From Chrysopilus asiliformis (taxonomy: Eukaryota; Arthropoda; Insecta; Diptera; Rhagionidae): 64,000 nucleotides of DNA. This document shows positions 21,760 through 32,279 of the stretch, piece by piece (position 1 is the stretch's first letter; every line of letters starts with the position of its first letter). The notes below the pieces were generated by a model, which had not been told where the DNA came from, did no database searches, and saw only the letters and a program-made list of their open reading frames with translations. Location of the stretch: contig OZ035960.1 of NCBI GenBank assembly GCA_964034945.1, forward strand, positions 68,778,994-68,842,993. The letters run 5' to 3'. A program made the position numbers and the translations under genes.

Positions 21760-22766
21760 TTTTCTAATAAAAATTTCTCAACGGACTTTCTTTAATAACG
21801 AAATCGACAACATCACGCATTCAAGGCCATTATCTAATAAATCAAAAATCATAAATCTCAATCCGTTTATAGATCAAGACAACGTATTGCGCGTAGTGGG
21901 ACGTTTAGAGAATGCAGACCTGCCATTTAATTCAAAACATCCCATAATTCTACATAATGAATGTCATTTTACGAAACTTTTAATTACAAAAACCCATCTA
22001 GATTCATTACACGGAGGAAATCAAGTAATACTAAGCCTTTTTCGAACCAAATACTGGATTTTAAACGCACGCAATACGATCCGATACATAACACACAAAT
22101 CCGTCATTTGTACTAGACAACGAGCAGCATGTCAGAGGCAACTAATGGGAAATTTACCGGCCATGCGTGTACGGCAATCAAAACCGTTCACCCATGTTGG
22201 AATTGATTTCTGTGGCCCTTTCGATATCCGAGTATCCAAAGGCAGAGGCACTAAGTCATACAAAGGATACATCGCCGTATTTGTTTGTATGTGCACAAAC
22301 GCCACACACCTTGAAACGGTCTCCGACCTCACGTCAGTAGGTTTTCTTGCAGCATTTAAACGATTTACATCGCGACGCCGTCTGTGTACAAACGTGTATA
22401 CAGATAATGGAACAAACTTCGTCGGGGCAAACAAATTACTGCAAAGAGAATTTCACCAAGCAATCTCTCAAGCCTGCGAAACCGCAGCGGAATTGTTAGC
22501 TAATGATTGTATTAGCTGGAACTTTATACCCCCAGGATCTCCTCACTTCGGAGGCTTATGGGAAGCAGGTGTAAAGGCGACGAAACACCACTTAAAAAGG
22601 GTACTAAAGGACACAAAGTTAACGTACCGATTATACCGTCCTCCATCCCACTTCCTTATCGGACAATCATTATAAGCCATCCCAGAACCTTCTATGTTAG
22701 AACAAAATCCCAATTATAGTACGGGATGGCGCTTTATCCAAAGATTATCCCAAACCTTCTGGAAAC
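21760..22766 (+). pseudogene. pol: BEL/Pao pol 3' part (integrase)
   Basis: It continues the pol frame of 15047-17092 after the Helitron. It encodes the pre-integrase spacer, then an HHCC-type zinc-binding region (HNECHF and HLDSLHGG carry the two His; of the usual two Cys pairs the first Cys of the CxxC is Ser in KSVICT). The integrase core follows with the three catalytic acidic residues visible in HVGIDFCGPF, VYTDNGTNF and FGGLWEAGVK. After KDTKLTYRL about 40 residues expected for the family are missing and the frame breaks. SHFLIGQSL and the tail up to FWK follow before the hAT insertion at 22767. It is inactive. Confidence 0.9.
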
Positions 22767-23208
22767 CAGTGTTGTGCCGGTTTTTTACGTAAAGTAATTT
22801 ACCTAGTTTTTTACGCGTAAAAAATTACGCGTAAAAAACCTCAATTTTAACGTAAAAAACGTAAAAAACGTAAAAAACTGTAAAAAACCTAAAACATTGA
22901 TGATAAAATAATTTAATAAGTAGCCATTCACTAAATATAGTAATTATTCGTAAATAAATCATCTTAGAACAATAAAAAGGTTAATAGTCTTCAGCAAACA
23001 CAGAAAAGTATTCAAAAGCATTTCCTCTTGAATGTGAAAAAGATTTTAAACTCGGAGTTCAAAAACTGTTTATATCCTTTCATCACATTACGTCCGCCTA
23101 CTCATTTTAACGTTAATTAATGTGAATAATGTGGAGAGATTTGCGACATATGGGCTATTTTAACCCTTTGTTGCAGTGTTGTTGTACAACAACACCTTTT
23201 CTAATTCA

Positions 23209-23443
23209 GGGCTGGAATCATGTATCTCGACGCGTCTCTGTCTTTCGGCTTCGACGCAACTTTTGACTCTTGACTTCGCCATATCTGCAACTTGAAATTT
23301 CGCGGAATCGTCACTATGAATCGAAGCGTGATTCTGAACTGTCATTCCAGGAAATTTGAAGCTGCTGATATGGCGAAGTTAAGAGTCAAAAGCTGCGTCC
23401 AAGTCGAAAGACAGAGACACGTGGAGATACATGATTCCAGCCC
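23209..23443. mobile_element. Palindromic MITE P7
   Basis: Inverted arms of about 94 bp (23209-23302 and 23350-23443) begin GGGCTGGAATCATGTATCTC, with a 47-bp loop. The arms differ by a few substitutions and indels (for example CGACGCGTCTCTG versus CGTGTCTCTG after inversion). No TSD is clear. It lies inside the hAT element. The 61-aa minus-strand frame across it is a palindrome translation. Confidence 0.8.
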
Positions 23444-23663
23444 AGTTTTTTAATATTATAACATATATTTCATGCACTTATATTGACTAAATTCATTTCG
23501 TAAGTATCCTAGGACATCAATTGTTATGAAAAAAAGTAATATGCGCTTTTTTTATAATTTGCATTTTATAAATAAATAAAGAGCAAAAAAGTAGCTATTT
23601 TTGCAGATTAAATGTAACTGTGGCAAATCTATTACAGTTAAAAAATCGGTAATTAGCTTTATA

Positions 23664-23875
23664 AAGGTTTTTGGGGTCGCTAATTACGAATCTGAAGTCA
23701 AAACTTCAAAATTCAAAATGGCGGATCCAATATGGCGGTCAAAAAAGATAAAATTACGTACTAGTTTTCAGCGTAATCTAATGAATTTTATCTTTTTTGA
23801 CCGCCATATTGGATCCGCCATTTTGATTTTTGAAGTTTTGACTTCAGACTCGTAATCAGCGACCCCAAAAACCCT
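23664..23875. mobile_element. Near-perfect palindrome P8 sharing the satellite core
   Basis: Arms of about 91 bp (23664-23755 and 23785-23875) flank a 29-bp loop. From the outside the arm reads AAGG, GGTTTTTGGGGTCGCTAATT, ACGAATCTGAAGTCAAAACT, then AATGGCGGATCCAATATGGC and AAAAAAGATAAAATT. The outer 27 bp match the GTTTTTGGGGTCGCTGATnACGAATC core of the 122-bp satellites. Frames at 23601-23855 and on the opposite strand are shadows of the palindrome. Confidence 0.85.
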
Positions 23876-24377
23876 TGGATACCAAAAACCGTGAAAATTA
23901 ATTCCATAGAAAAATGTATGCATGAAGAGTTAAAGAAACATATTTGGACTAGTTCTTGCAGCAACAAGCGTAATTTTAAAGTTTGCATCAAAAAATCGTT
24001 TTTAAACACAAGGAGACTCATTCCGGAAGCGGAAATTGAAATAAAACTAGAAAAATGGAAAAGAAATTCTAAAAACTGGAAAAATTCCGTTCAAACAACT
24101 GTTCTAATTTGAGTTAATAGACTGTCCTACTTAGTAGTACAGTCTATTAAGTGCTGATGTCCACTCTCTATATTATAGAATCTCTAATAAAATGCTGAGA
24201 AAAACTTTAAAACAGACTGTCATACTTTGTAGGAACTGCGATGTCCCATTTTTTAGGTTTTTTACTATTTTTTACGTTTTTTACGGTTTTTACGTTTTTT
24301 ACCAGTTTTTTACGTTTTTTACGTGAAAAATGTAAAAAACTGTTTTTTACGCCGTTTTGCCCAACACTGCTGGAAAC

Positions 24378-24640
24378 AATGGACACACATTTACTTAAAC
24401 GATTTACAACAACGGACTAAATGGCATCATACAGAACAGAACGTCAAACCGGACGACATAGTTATAATAAAAAACGACACTACCTCCTGCAAAGTGGCAC
24501 CTCGGACGAGTGATCCAGGTGCATCCAGGAAAAGATGGTTTGGTGCGTGTAGCAGACGTCCAAACAGCTACCAAAGTAACTCGTCATCCCATCGTAAAAC
24601 TGTGTATCCTTCCTTCCGCCAAGTAATATGTGTCCATCTA
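24378..24640 (+). pseudogene. pol: BEL/Pao integrase C-terminal end
   Basis: Resumes the pol frame after the hAT element with QWTHIYLNDLQQRTKW and KPDDIVIIKNDTT, matching the conserved BEL integrase C-terminus (WxxEYLxxLQxRTKW, then VGDxVLIK). A frameshift near 24495 moves the tail (HPGKDGLVRVADV, then VTRHPIVKLCILPSAK) to another frame. This is the end of pol. Confidence 0.85.
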
Positions 24641-24687
24641 TATTTGTGTTGTGTTGTGCTGTTTCAATGCCGTTTCAATGTCCAAAG

Positions 24688-24753
24688 GTAATGGGTCTAA
24701 AAACAAACAAAATTCAATCTCAATTAATTGACAATATCCATTTGATCTCCTAG
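24688..24753 (+). other. Possible short intron before a downstream frame
   Basis: AAAG/GTAATG at 24687/24688 resembles a 5' splice site, and TTTGATCTCCTAG ending at 24753 resembles a 3' splice site placed directly before an ATG. The 66-bp size fits short insect introns. This is inference from motifs only. Confidence 0.25.
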
Positions 24754-24918
24754 ATGAATACGAATACCGACGATTACATTCAATTGTCTGTCCACGACGA
24801 CATGGAGTGGCTAAATAATATGCTCGGAGACGAGCCGGACGAAGATATTTCGTTGGAGCAATTATTGGCTATGCCACTAGAAGACTTGCCAGAGTCTTTC
24901 GCACCAGAGTCACAATAA
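24754..24918 (+). CDS. Acidic 54-aa frame downstream of BEL pol
   Basis: ATG at 24754 to TAA at 24918. The product starts MNTNTDDYIQLSVHDDMEWL and is strongly acidic (NMLGDEPDEDISLEQLLAM, then PLEDLPESFAPESQ), with hydrophobic residues spaced among the acids like a transactivation-type peptide. I know no BEL protein with this sequence. It follows the pol end by about 110 bp and may be an accessory frame of this element, a captured fragment, or chance. No second copy is in the window because the duplication does not reach here. Confidence 0.35.
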   Translation: MNTNTDDYIQLSVHDDMEWLNNMLGDEPDEDISLEQLLAMPLEDLPESFAPESQ

Positions 24919-24989
24919 TCAAAACGAGTTGACATTTCGCAAAACCTCAACTCAGCAACTTCACATCTCGTAACAAAACAAGCGAACCC

Positions 24990-25286
24990 ATGAAGCAAGA
25001 CGTACAGATAAGTACTCTACTTCATTCTTCCCCACCACCAACTGAAAGGATCCAAACGAGGATCAATGGAACCGAGGCGATAAGCGCAAGGTCAAAACAC
25101 TTGATGGACACTTTCGATCAAGTCACGGAGCTGACCAGCCAAATTGGAGAATTATCATTTGGATCGAGGAATATCAAGGAGAATAATAATCGCACAAAAA
25201 AACATTTAAAATGTCAAAATTTTGTGTTGAGAACTGAGCGATGGGGTCTTTTGGTTATACAGTACAATCGCGATTATATGATCTAA
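24990..25286 (+). CDS. Unknown frame running into an inserted element
   Basis: ATG at 24990. About 66 codons (start MKQDVQISTLLHSSPPPTER; contains KHLMDTFDQVTELTSQIGEL, possibly helical) precede the hairpin element that begins at 25189. The rest of the frame is element sequence and not original. It may be a second exon or accessory frame of the BEL 3' region, truncated by the insertion. Function unknown. Confidence 0.3.
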   Translation: MKQDVQISTLLHSSPPPTERIQTRINGTEAISARSKHLMDTFDQVTELTSQIGELSFGSRNIKENNNRTKKHLKCQNFVLRTERWGLLVIQYNRDYMI

Positions 25287-25423
25287 TTAATGTTGGGGTG
25301 GGTCATATAATCAAGGTTTTCATATAACCGAGGGTCAAATTTTCTATGTTTTTTCAGGTTTCCTTACGTTTAATACAAACAAAGGTTAAAGTGTTAAGTA
25401 TTTTTTAATCTTCTCACAAAAAT

Positions 25424-25735
25424 TTATATTTTGTTAAAGTATTTTAATAAATTTTGTTGTCTAATGCTGCTTATATTTGATAAAACAGCCTTTTTTTTAA
25501 GTCTTTGCAGCGTTCCGATCTCTGTTGAGTCAACGTCGTTCTCAACAGCGCAATCCAATGCAATATTGAGAGCTTTGATCGCCTCAGTTTGGGTGATAAT
25601 TTTTTTCAAAGTAGAAATTTTGTCATCCTCACTTTGCTGACAATCGTCTTCATCTACACTAAAATCTTCAACGAGATCTGGAATATCATTTGTCCAAGCA
25701 TTAAGCTCAAAGTTCACTGCATCCTCCTTTAAAAA
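25424..25735 (-). pseudogene. C-terminal fragment of a Tigger-like transposase
   Basis: About 104 residues read on the minus strand: an acidic stretch (DLVEDFSVDEDDCQQSEDD), a helical segment (AIKALNIALDCAVENDVDST) and the tail LQRLKKKAVLSNISSIRQQN ending LLKYF, like the C-terminus of Tigger transposases, which follows the DDE domain. The catalytic domain and the DNA-binding CENP-B-like domain are missing. A dispersed repeat at 25738 interrupts the upstream part. Not functional. Confidence 0.82.
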
Positions 25736-25737
25736 AC

Positions 25738-26267
25738 ATAACAAAATCTATAATTGCCTATCTGGCAAATATTGAAAACCCGTATGGTGATATTCGTATC
25801 AAAATTCGAACAGTTGTACCAAAATTCCACTTGAGTCAAATCTATTCCAATCGGATTTTCATGTATGGGAGTTTTATGTAGAATCATATCCTAAATAACT
25901 TTTGTTCTTGCACTTTTTTGACAAGATGCACCGTTTTTGAGATATTCGCAAAAAACGTTTTCGTTCGTATGTACCACCCATATGGTCCATTTTTGCCCAT
26001 TAACGAACTTAGCCTTGCATTTTACGAAAAACTAATCTACGTAAAATTTCAAGTCTCTAGCTCAATCCGTGCGCCCGCAATCCGCGCAACAGACAGACGG
26101 ACAGACAGACGGACAGACGGACGGACATGCAAAATTCAATTTTTTTTATCATTCTAAACCCACTGGTGTAATTCATTTTTTTGTGCGATGACGGGATCTT
26201 GGCGTTACAAACGGTATAAGGCAAAGTTAATATACCCTTTGGTTTTACCACACGGGTATAAAAATCC
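25738..26267 (+). repeat. CCGTATGG-family repeat, full-length copy
   Basis: It starts CATAACAAAATCTATAATTG and CCCGTATGGTGAT near 25780, and ends CCACACGGGTATAAAAAT. It contains the GATGCACCGTTTTTGAG block, a GACAGACGGACAGACAGACG microsatellite near 26090 and the TGGTGTAATTCATTTTTTTG block. It sits in the transposase gene of the pogo-like element. Open frames across it have no protein homology and show the repeat only. Confidence 0.82.
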
Positions 26268-26696
26268 AATTATTTACTCGAAATAATATCGATGATCACA
26301 TAATCGAGGTTTTTTCGATTCGCAATGATCATATAATTGAGGCTTCATACAAATTTTTGGGCAGTCATATAACCGCGAGGTTCATATAATCGCGAGTACA
26401 TATAATCGCGATTGTACTGTATTCAAAATACTTTAATAAAAAAAAATTTTTAAAAAAAAGTAAAAAAAACCGACTTAAAAATGCACTAAAAAGGAAAAAA
26501 TAATTTTTTTGGAAGTTGGTGCCAAAATAGAAACAAACAATTTTCTCTCTTTTATTGTACAATATATAAAATTAAAAAATTTCTAATAAATAAAATTATT
26601 ATTTATTGAATTGTACCTAAAGTTTTTGTTTTCTAATAAGTCACAGAGATGAGATTCAAACCATTATTTTTTTACAGCCTACTTACATAATATAAA

Positions 26697-27246
26697 CATA
26701 ACAAAAGCTATAATTGCCAATCTGGCAATTATTGAAAACCCGTATGGTGATTTAAGTGAACAGTTGTATCAAAATTCCAGTTTGAAGTCAAAGTTTCCAA
26801 TGAGATTTTTTAAAATTTGTTCCAATCGGATTTTGATGTATGGAAGTTTTATGTAGAATCATATCCTAAATAACTTTTGTTCTTGGACTTTTTTGATAAG
26901 ATGCACCGTTTTTGAGGTATTCGCAAAAAACGTTTTCGTTCGTATGGGGAGTACCCCCCCTAATGGACCGTTTTTGCCCATTAACGAACTTAGCCTCGCA
27001 TTTTACGAAAAACAGATCTGCGCAAAATTTCAAGGCTCTAGCTCAATCCGTGCGTCCGCAATCGTGCTCACAGACAGATGGACGGACGGACTGACGGACG
27101 GACGGACATGCGGAAATCAAAATATTTTGTCATTCCTAACGCACTGGTGTAATTCATTTTTGTGTGTGATGACGGGATCTTGGCGTTACAAACGGTAAGG
27201 CAAAGTTAGTATACCCTTTGGTATTCCATACCATACGGGTATAAAA
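26697..27246 (+). repeat. CCGTATGG-family repeat, full-length copy
   Basis: The same order of blocks as at 25738, with better preserved ends: CATAACAAAAGCTATAATTG, AACCCGTATGGTGAT, a middle with GTACCCCCCCTAATGGACC, a GACGGACGG microsatellite (27065-27110), and an end with CCATACCATACGGGTATAAA. The inverted CCGTATGG ends suggest a MITE-like unit of about 0.55 kb, though no target duplication was found. Confidence 0.82.
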
Positions 27247-27497
27247 ATTTCAGCGGTATTGTTCCTTACTTGGCACGTTGCCCTTAACCCACGTCAACAT
27301 TAACAAATATTCTTTTGTTTTTGGGTAAGCTCCGTTAAAATTAAAAAAATATTCTTTTGTCAGATGTCGTCACGAAAGATAAAATATTTTCATTTGGATA
27401 GCAGTAATAGAATTGGTGATAGCTGTAAAAGTTTTGATCTGAAATAATTGCAATTAAAACAAAATAGAATTTCGCAAGCTAATTGACAAAAGACATT

Positions 27498-27581
27498 GGT
27501 TTAGTTTTCATTTCAGTCGGTTTAGTTTTCATTTCAGTCGGTTTAGTTTTCATTTCAGGCGGTTCAGTTTTCATTTCAGTC
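27498..27581 (+). repeat. 21-bp tandem repeat, four copies
   Basis: Four head-to-tail units of GGTTTAGTTTTCATTTCAG plus TC, with two substitutions in the last two units. The rest of 27250-27727 shows no gene or other repeat. Confidence 0.9.
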
Positions 27582-27727
27582 AAGGTGGTACTTATTTAAA
27601 AAAACATTATTTTAAAGAACCGTTAAGTAGTGAAAGGAAAAATTTTAAGTTTTAAAGCTTTCCGAATTTGAAATAACCACATACAACAATTTAGATAAAT
27701 AGGTGCTCGTAGAGGTGAGTGAAAATT

Positions 27728-28056
27728 GTATTAAAATACATATTGAATGGGTTTTATATTCCCCAAATTTTGAATATCCATTCTTGTCACTATAAAAAAT
27801 TTATTTTTATCACATCGAATATTTGCAATGCATTAAACGAAACGCGGGATGTAAAAATTATAGTCATTGTGATATTTTAACCGCGAGTCTATTGTACATA
27901 AAAGTACTCGACAACTGTAAAAAGCTTTTGATTGTCTTAACAATTCTTGTTACAATAAAATTATTTGTAACACTCAAGAAATATGAATAGAAGTCCTCTT
28001 TAAGTTTCTATTTTGGCCCCAACTTCCAAAAAAATTATTTTTTCCTTTTTAGTGCA
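27728..28056 (+). repeat. 329-bp direct repeat D1 at left edge of foldback element
   Basis: Near identical (about three differences) to D2 at 33848-34176. It includes the inner end of the right arm of P4 and stops at AGTGCA, exactly where the 5.8-kb foldback element begins. Together D1 and D2 bracket that element. Confidence 0.9.
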
Positions 28057-28850
28057 CTTTTAGATTGTACAATAAAAGAGAGCAAATTGTTTGTTTCTAT
28101 TTTGGCACCAACTTCCAAAAAAATTATTTTTTCCTTTTTAGTGCATTTTTAAGTCGGTTTTTTTTACTTTTTTTTAAAAAGTTTTTTATTTTATAATTTT
28201 TAGTGATTTTTGGTATATACATTATATAGATATATTTAATGTTAGGAAATGGGTAGAGCAAGTAAAGCCGCAGCCCGCGTGCGAAAACGGCGTTACGAAT
28301 CGATAGCCTTCAACCCCCTTAGTGACACTGGAAAGTTTCATTAAGATCGGACCAGCCAATTTGAAGATACCAGGCGAGGGGTATCGAGGGGAGGGAAAAG
28401 TCAGGTTTTGTAGTGGAAAATCAAACCCCTTAGCCTTCTTAGTAATACTGTAAAGCTTCATTAAGATCGGACCACCGAATTCGAAGATACCAGACGAAGG
28501 GTGTCGAAGGGGAATTTTCTCAGAGGGGATACCTATCTAGATCGTATTTTTGTCCCCGAAAATCCCTAACACCCAAGTTTCATGAAAATCGTTAGGCCTG
28601 TTTTCGAGATCCATTGTGCAGACAGACAGACTGACAGACAGAAGGACGAAGTCCTCAGCAAAAATTTTGGGGGTCGTCACCAACATTTTTTAGATCGACA
28701 GAAACCTTTCGTTAACCTTACAGACTTCTAAACATTAGAATTGGATTAGGCGACCCTAATAACCCCCATATGTGTTTGTTTTTTATCTGGAAAATTTGAG
28801 GGTTGAAGGATTCGCTGCCCCCCAAAATATACGCATAAAAATTTTCAGAC

Positions 28851-29640
28851 CGATCGGACCATCCGATTGGGAGTTGATAGGGGAGGGGTTAAGAAGCGAA
28901 AGGGGTAGGGGAAAATAGATAAGGGGAAAACACTAGCCGTCCCCCAAAATGTGAGCATACAAATTTTCAGATCGATCGGACCATCCGATTGGGAGTTGAT
29001 AGGGGAGGGGTTAAGAAGCGAAAGGGGTAGGAGAAAATAGATAAGGGGAAAACACTAGCCGTCCCCCAAAATGTGAGCATACAAATTTTCAGATCGATCG
29101 GACCATCCGATTGGGAGTTGATAGGGGAGGGGTTAAGAAGCGAAAGGGGTAGGGGAAAATAGATAAGGGGAAAACACTAGCCGTCCCCCAAAATGTACGC
29201 ATACAAATTTTCAGATCGATCGGACCATCCGATTGGGAGTTGACAGGGGAGGGGTTAAGAAGCGAAAAGGGTAGGGGAAAATAGATAAGGGGAAAACACT
29301 AGCCGTCCCCCAAAATGTGAGCATACAAATTTTCAGATCGATCGGACCATCCGATTGGGAGTTGATAGGGGAGGGGTTAAGAAGCGAAAGGGGTAGGGGA
29401 AAATAGATAAGGGGAAAACACTAGCCGTCCCCCAAAATGTGAGCATACAAATTTTCAGATCGATCGGACCATCCGATTGGGAGTTGATAGGGGAGGGGTT
29501 AAGAAGCGAAAGGGGTAGGGGAAAATAGATAAGGGGAAAACACTAGCCGTCCCCCAAAATGTACGCATAAAAATTTTCAGATCGATCGGACCACCCGATT
29601 GGGAGTTGACAGGGGAGGGGAAGGCCGGGAAACGTCGGAG
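28851..29640 (+). repeat. 122-bp minisatellite in left arm of P5, 7 copies
   Basis: CGATCGGACCATCCGATTGG recurs at 28851, 28973, 29095, 29217, 29339, 29461 and (as ACCACCCG) 29583, exactly 122 bp apart. Units are G-rich on this strand (GGGGAGGGGTTAAGAAGCG, AAAGGGGTAGGGG). The monomer sequence is unrelated to the other 122-bp family in the window. Confidence 0.95.
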
Positions 29641-30046
29641 AGAGGGGAAATTAAAATGGGACCAACTAGGGAGTGAACTCTGTCATCCACCAACGTTTCA
29701 ACAAAATCCATGCAACGGCACCCAAGTACTGCGTGAACATACAGATATACAGATATAAAATAAATAAATAAATAAAGTTGGACCAAAACGAATTGATAAC
29801 CTCCTCCTTTTTTTTTTGGAAGTCGGTTAAAAAAGAGCCATATCCAGCCATAAGGGTCAGTTGATGACAGTCACTGAGACATGACTGATCTTATCAATTG
29901 CCGTGTGCCTGACGATTAGACTTGCGCGACTAAAAATATGAGTTTTGTGTACTTAACATTCGTTTTATAAATTTGTACATTTACGAGCCTCAAAGCTTTC
30001 AACAATCCACTCTACAGACTTTTTGGTTTCTTATATGAAGTACGTA

Positions 30047-30660
30047 TAGGGCTGCCATCATATCTCTTTTAAAGAGAACCTTATCTCTTTTTTTAACCCC
30101 ATTCTTTTTCCTCTTTCTTTTTCCTTGCCAGTTCTCTTTAGTTCTCTTTTTTCAGAAAAATCTTGGTTCATACTATGCGTAAAAAACCAAACAGATTTTT
30201 CCACGAAAATTCCATTATGAATTAAAATGATCACGTTATTTATTGTATAGTAGTACTCTACTCTGCAATTTTCTGTGTCTAGTGCGAAACTGTACATTAT
30301 AATTGTAACGTAAAGCTATTTATTGTATGCGCCAGTAAGAACAGTTTCTTCTCCCACGATCAGCTGCTGTAAAAATCAAAACAAATCAAAATTGTGCGGT
30401 TAAGGAAATAGCCGATTTTGACATTTGATATTGTAGTTTTGACATTTTCAGTTTTTTTTCGATAGATACGGAAAATAACAGGCACGAAATATTACACTTT
30501 TTTGTAATAATTCTGTGCAGTCTTTCTAAGTTCTGTAATTTTCACATTCAAAAAAAGTTCTCTTTTAGTTCTCTTTTTTCATTTGGTTAATTTCCTAAAC
30601 AATATCTCTTTTTTTAACCCAAAGGTTCTCTTTTCACAAATAGGTTCCATGGCAGCCCTA
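30047..30660. mobile_element. hAT-type MITE in the loop of P5
   Basis: Ends TAGGGCTGCCAT and ATGGCAGCCCTA form terminal inverted repeats. A perfect 8-bp duplication AGTACGTA flanks it (30039-30046 and 30661-30668). Subterminal AGTTCTCTTTT and AACCTTATCTCTTTT words repeat near both ends. Length 614 bp with no transposase. The 8-bp target and GGGCTGCCA ends fit hAT. Confidence 0.9.
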
Positions 30661-30824
30661 AGTACGTAGTATCAAAAGTATTGTACAGTACACTCACGAT
30701 TATATGTACAGGAAATTTTAAGCTTTTTATTTAACAGAGTATTTATTCTCAAAAAGTCTAGTTTCTCCTTAGATGCTTACGCATCCTTGGACAATTTTTA
30801 TGTGACAAATTTAAGAAATATTAA

Positions 30825-31455
30825 CCCTTCTATTATGTTCGGGTCATTTCATGACCCAAAACAACTTTAAACCAAAATTTTCGTTATTAAAAATTCCATG
30901 AGTTCAAATTTCTTTTGAACAGTGGGACGAATTGTAACGTATTTTATGATAATTCAATTACTTTTGTTATACCTTTCACAGGTAGACGGCAATAGGTTTT
31001 GTATACACACGACACGTTCGGGTCATGGCGTGACCCGTAGTGTGTTTGTATGACAAATAATATGCAATGCCACACCCTTCTTGTATTCACCGGCTTCACG
31101 AGGTCCAAGCTATATATACTCCGACTTCGCAAACCACATGTGAATTATAATCGAAGAAAAAAATCATATTCGCTGAATCCTATTTGCATAGGAATGGGTT
31201 CGCCAATACTTAGGCTTGTTCCAATTTTTTTGTGGTACTGAGTCCTACATAATATTGGAGTCACTTCTAAAAACAATGGGAACGATCCCATTCTATAATA
31301 CACTACCACCATCAGAAACCTTATTGCGAAGATTATGTACCTATATAAATTGTAATTTTAGGATTATTTTGTATGCATTATATGATAAATACACATGGGT
31401 CATTTTATGACCCGAACATGTTATGTGTGTGTGTTATTTGAACATAATAGAAGCG
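30825..31455. mobile_element. piggyBac-like MITE in the loop of P5
   Basis: TTAA flanks both sides (30821-30824 and 31456-31459). The ends are CCCTTCTATTATGTTCGGG and the inverse of CGCTTCTATTATGTTC. The palindromic motif GGGTCAT-NNN-GTGACCC or ATGACCC occurs near both ends (30841, 31395) and inside (31020). Length 631 bp. A 64-aa frame at 31216-31410 has no recognisable transposase motif. TTAA target and CCC-start ends fit piggyBac. Confidence 0.87.
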
Positions 31456-31459
31456 TTAA

Positions 31460-31908
31460 GAGGTATTCATTTCGAATTGCGGTCAAATTAAAAATGCTTG
31501 ATTGCATCCTAAAATGTGGCTTTTAGGCAATCGCCAAAAAAAAGGCAGATTTATAGGCGTGAGAAGGAGTGGTCAAATCTAATTAAGTTGGATGGAAGAG
31601 TTGTGTAAGAGTTTTTCTAGCATTTATAATTTTTTGACCTTACTCACCGTTTTCCAGAGAATCTCAAAAATATTTTCATTTGAACGAGAGTTTCTGGAAG
31701 GGTTGGATTAATTTTGCTCATCAACGAACTTAGTTTTCATTTTTTGAGAAAAGCTCTTTGTGAAATTTAAAGTTCCTAGCCAAACCTAGCACCCGGAATC
31801 GTACCCCTCAGAAAGCGTAATAAGGTCTCTAGTATATAGATGATCATTTCAACTAACAGTTGTTTTTGGGTCAAGGAATCGTGAAATGAGTTTTGATTCG
31901 GTAATCTT
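31460..31908 (+). repeat. Diverged CCGTATGG-family remnant
   Basis: Contains CATCAACGAACTTAGTTTTC and AAAAGCTCTTTGTGAAATTT, which align with the AACGAACTTAGCCTTGC and TACGAAAAAC blocks of the family near 26010. The rest is too diverged to place. No gene. Confidence 0.5.
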
Positions 31909-32279
31909 TGTACAAATTTATGAAACGAATGTTAAGTACACAAAACTCATATTTTTAGTCGCGCAAGTCTAATCGTCAGGCACACGGCAATTGATAAGAT
32001 CAATCATGTCTCAGTGACTGTCATCAACTGACCCTTATGGCTGGATATGGCTCTTTTTAACCGACTTCCAAAAAAGGAGGAGGTTATCAATTCGTTTTGG
32101 TCCAACTTTATTTATTTATTTATTTATTTTTTTTTATTTTTTTATTTATTTATTTTATATCTGTATGTTCACGCAGTACTTGGGTGCCGTTGCATGGATT
32201 TTGTTGAAACGTTGGTGGATGACAGAGTTCACTCCCTAGTTGGTCCCATTTTAATTTCCCCTCTCTCCGACGTTTCCCG

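Larger units (their letters stand above)
22767..24369. mobile_element. Non-autonomous hAT element
   Basis: The terminal inverted repeats start CAGTGTTGTGCCGG and end CCAACACTG. A perfect 8-bp target duplication CTGGAAAC flanks it (22759-22766 and 24370-24377). Excising the element and one duplication restores the integrase C-terminal frame. Both subterminal regions (22785-22890 and 24250-24350) are packed with ACGTAAAAAAC/GTTTTTTACGT words, like the subterminal transposase-binding repeats of hAT elements. There is no transposase frame. It carries two palindromic insertions (23209-23443 and 23664-23875) and a small 73-aa frame at 23891-24112 with no recognised product. Confidence 0.92.
25260..26419 (-). 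mobile_element. pogo/Tigger-like element, internally deleted
   Basis: Terminal inverted repeats CAGTACAATCGCGATTATATG and its inverse, with TA on both sides (25258-25259 and 26420-26421). The other arm of the host palindrome gives the empty site GGTTATATTCAAAATAC near 34210, confirming TA duplication. Further ATATAATCG words repeat inside both ends. It carries a C-terminal transposase remnant on the minus strand and a CCGTATGG-family insertion. A TA target, CAGT ends and the protein together indicate the pogo/Tigger group of Tc1/mariner. Confidence 0.9.

Noticed and set aside
24780..24998. 72-aa minus-strand frame
   Set aside because: Shadow of the plus-strand frame at 24754-24918; no motif.
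26057..26269. 70-aa minus-strand frame with S-V-R-L-S-V-C-L-S-V repeats
   Set aside because: Translation of the GACAGACGG microsatellite in a dispersed repeat.
28222..28461. 79-aa minus-strand frame repeated at 33444-33683
   Set aside because: It exists twice only because the foldback arms are inverted copies; no protein motif is seen.
30058..30297. 79-aa minus-strand frame in the hAT MITE
   Set aside because: Composition follows AAAGAGAA-type subterminal repeats and it has no transposase signature.
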